Assembly: GCA_046094825.1 (NCBI GenBank) | Contig: JBJTIF010000008.1 | Location: forward strand, 1 to 8,180 | Reading direction: 5' to 3' | From: JBJTIF01 sp046094825 | Lineage (GTDB): Bacteria; Actinomycetota; UBA4738; HRBIN12 | Length of the DNA: 8,180 bases | Shown: positions 7,864-8,180 of the stretch, piece after piece | How positions within the stretch are numbered: position 1 is the first letter of the stretch | How the letters are laid out: each line of letters starts with the position of its first letter | Made by a program: the position numbers and the translations under genes | Notes under the pieces: model-generated | Told to the model about the DNA's origin: nothing | Database searches by the model: none | Seen by the model: the letters and a program-made list of their open reading frames with translations, nothing else

Positions 7864-8151
7864 ATGGCCGACTTCAAGGAAGTCCGCACCGAGCGCCTCT
7901 ACCTGAAGGTGCCCGGCTCCGAGCAGCTCCGTCGCGGCGCGAAGGGGCGCCACCAGCACCTGCTCGACGCGGGCTGGAAGGAGGTCGCGCGCACCTCGAA
8001 GGTCGATCACCTCCAGGTGACGTACGAGCGCGCCGGCCTCATCCCCCTGAAGCTCCGGATGCCGAAGGGACCGCAGGAGGAGGAGCGCCGCGAACGGCGT
8101 CGCTCGAACTTCGGCGGCCCCGGCGGCCCCGGCGGCCGCGGTCGCCGCTAG
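7864..8151 (+). CDS. Small basic protein of unknown function with Gly/Pro/Arg tail
   Basis: 95 aa, not recognised. Residues 1-68 look like a small folded, basic domain (KEVRTERLYLKV, then GRHQHLLDAGWKEVARTS, then DHLQVTYERAGLIPLKLRM). A highly charged stretch (QEEERRERRR, 71-80) follows, then a disordered GGPGGPGGRGRR tail. There is no signal peptide, membrane segment or metal site. Strong positive charge and an RGG-like tail suggest nucleic acid or ribosome binding, which is inference only. Support for coding: the frame is open from ATG to TAG, the N-terminus has mixed ordinary composition, and third positions are G/C-biased; the 202-aa ORF overlapping it on the minus strand (7537-8172) is less protein-like. 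No SD precedes the ATG. It is divergent from the transketolase across 92 bp. Confidence 0.75.
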   Translation: MADFKEVRTERLYLKVPGSEQLRRGAKGRHQHLLDAGWKEVARTSKVDHLQVTYERAGLIPLKLRMPKGPQEEERRERRRSNFGGPGGPGGRGRR

Positions 8152-8180
8152 GCGACCCCCGCCACCCGCCACCCCGCGAC

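Noticed and set aside
7537..8172. Minus-strand open frame of 211 codons over the small-protein gene and the transketolase start
   Set aside because: Its second half is a frame-shifted shadow of the transketolase, and it overlaps the divergent promoter region; the plus-strand 95-aa frame is more protein-like.

Overview
This is a very G+C-rich bacterial window with tightly packed genes and almost only G/C in third codon positions. SD-type ribosome sites, an actinobacterial-looking DEAD-box helicase, an MMPL transporter and an animal-type short transketolase together suggest an Actinomycetota or high-GC Chloroflexota genome. The sequence alone does not decide between these. I see no rRNA, tRNA, CRISPR array, insertion sequence or phage gene, and no intergenic stretch longer than about 200 bp.

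Left part (1-3502, minus strand): a two-gene unit. An 855-aa MMPL/RND-type membrane transporter is followed after 17 bp by a short-chain dehydrogenase/reductase (SDR) that runs off the left edge. The last ~100 bases of the SDR, at the window edge, are abnormally G-rich on the coding strand. They look like a corrupted copy of the family's normal C-terminus.

Middle (3503-4559): a 199-bp divergent spacer, with a possible ECF-sigma-like promoter, leads into a plus-strand gene for an exported, probably lipid-anchored protein of unknown function with two possible disulfide pairs. It converges with only 9 bp to spare on the next gene.

Right part (4569-8151): a minus-strand DEAD-box RNA helicase lies downstream of a minus-strand transketolase, separated by 173 bp. 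That gap holds a candidate hairpin at the transketolase stop and a perfect 14-bp palindrome abutting the helicase ribosome site. Divergent from the transketolase, across 92 bp, is a 95-aa basic protein of unknown function with a Gly/Pro/Arg tail and no visible Shine-Dalgarno site.

Functionally the window mixes envelope transport (MMPL, SDR, lipoprotein), central carbon metabolism (non-oxidative pentose phosphate pathway) and RNA metabolism (helicase, possibly the small basic protein). I find no convincing new multi-gene system. The points most worth a second look are the G-biased SDR end, the hairpin at the helicase ribosome site, the small basic protein, and the excess of the octamer GCGATCGC.
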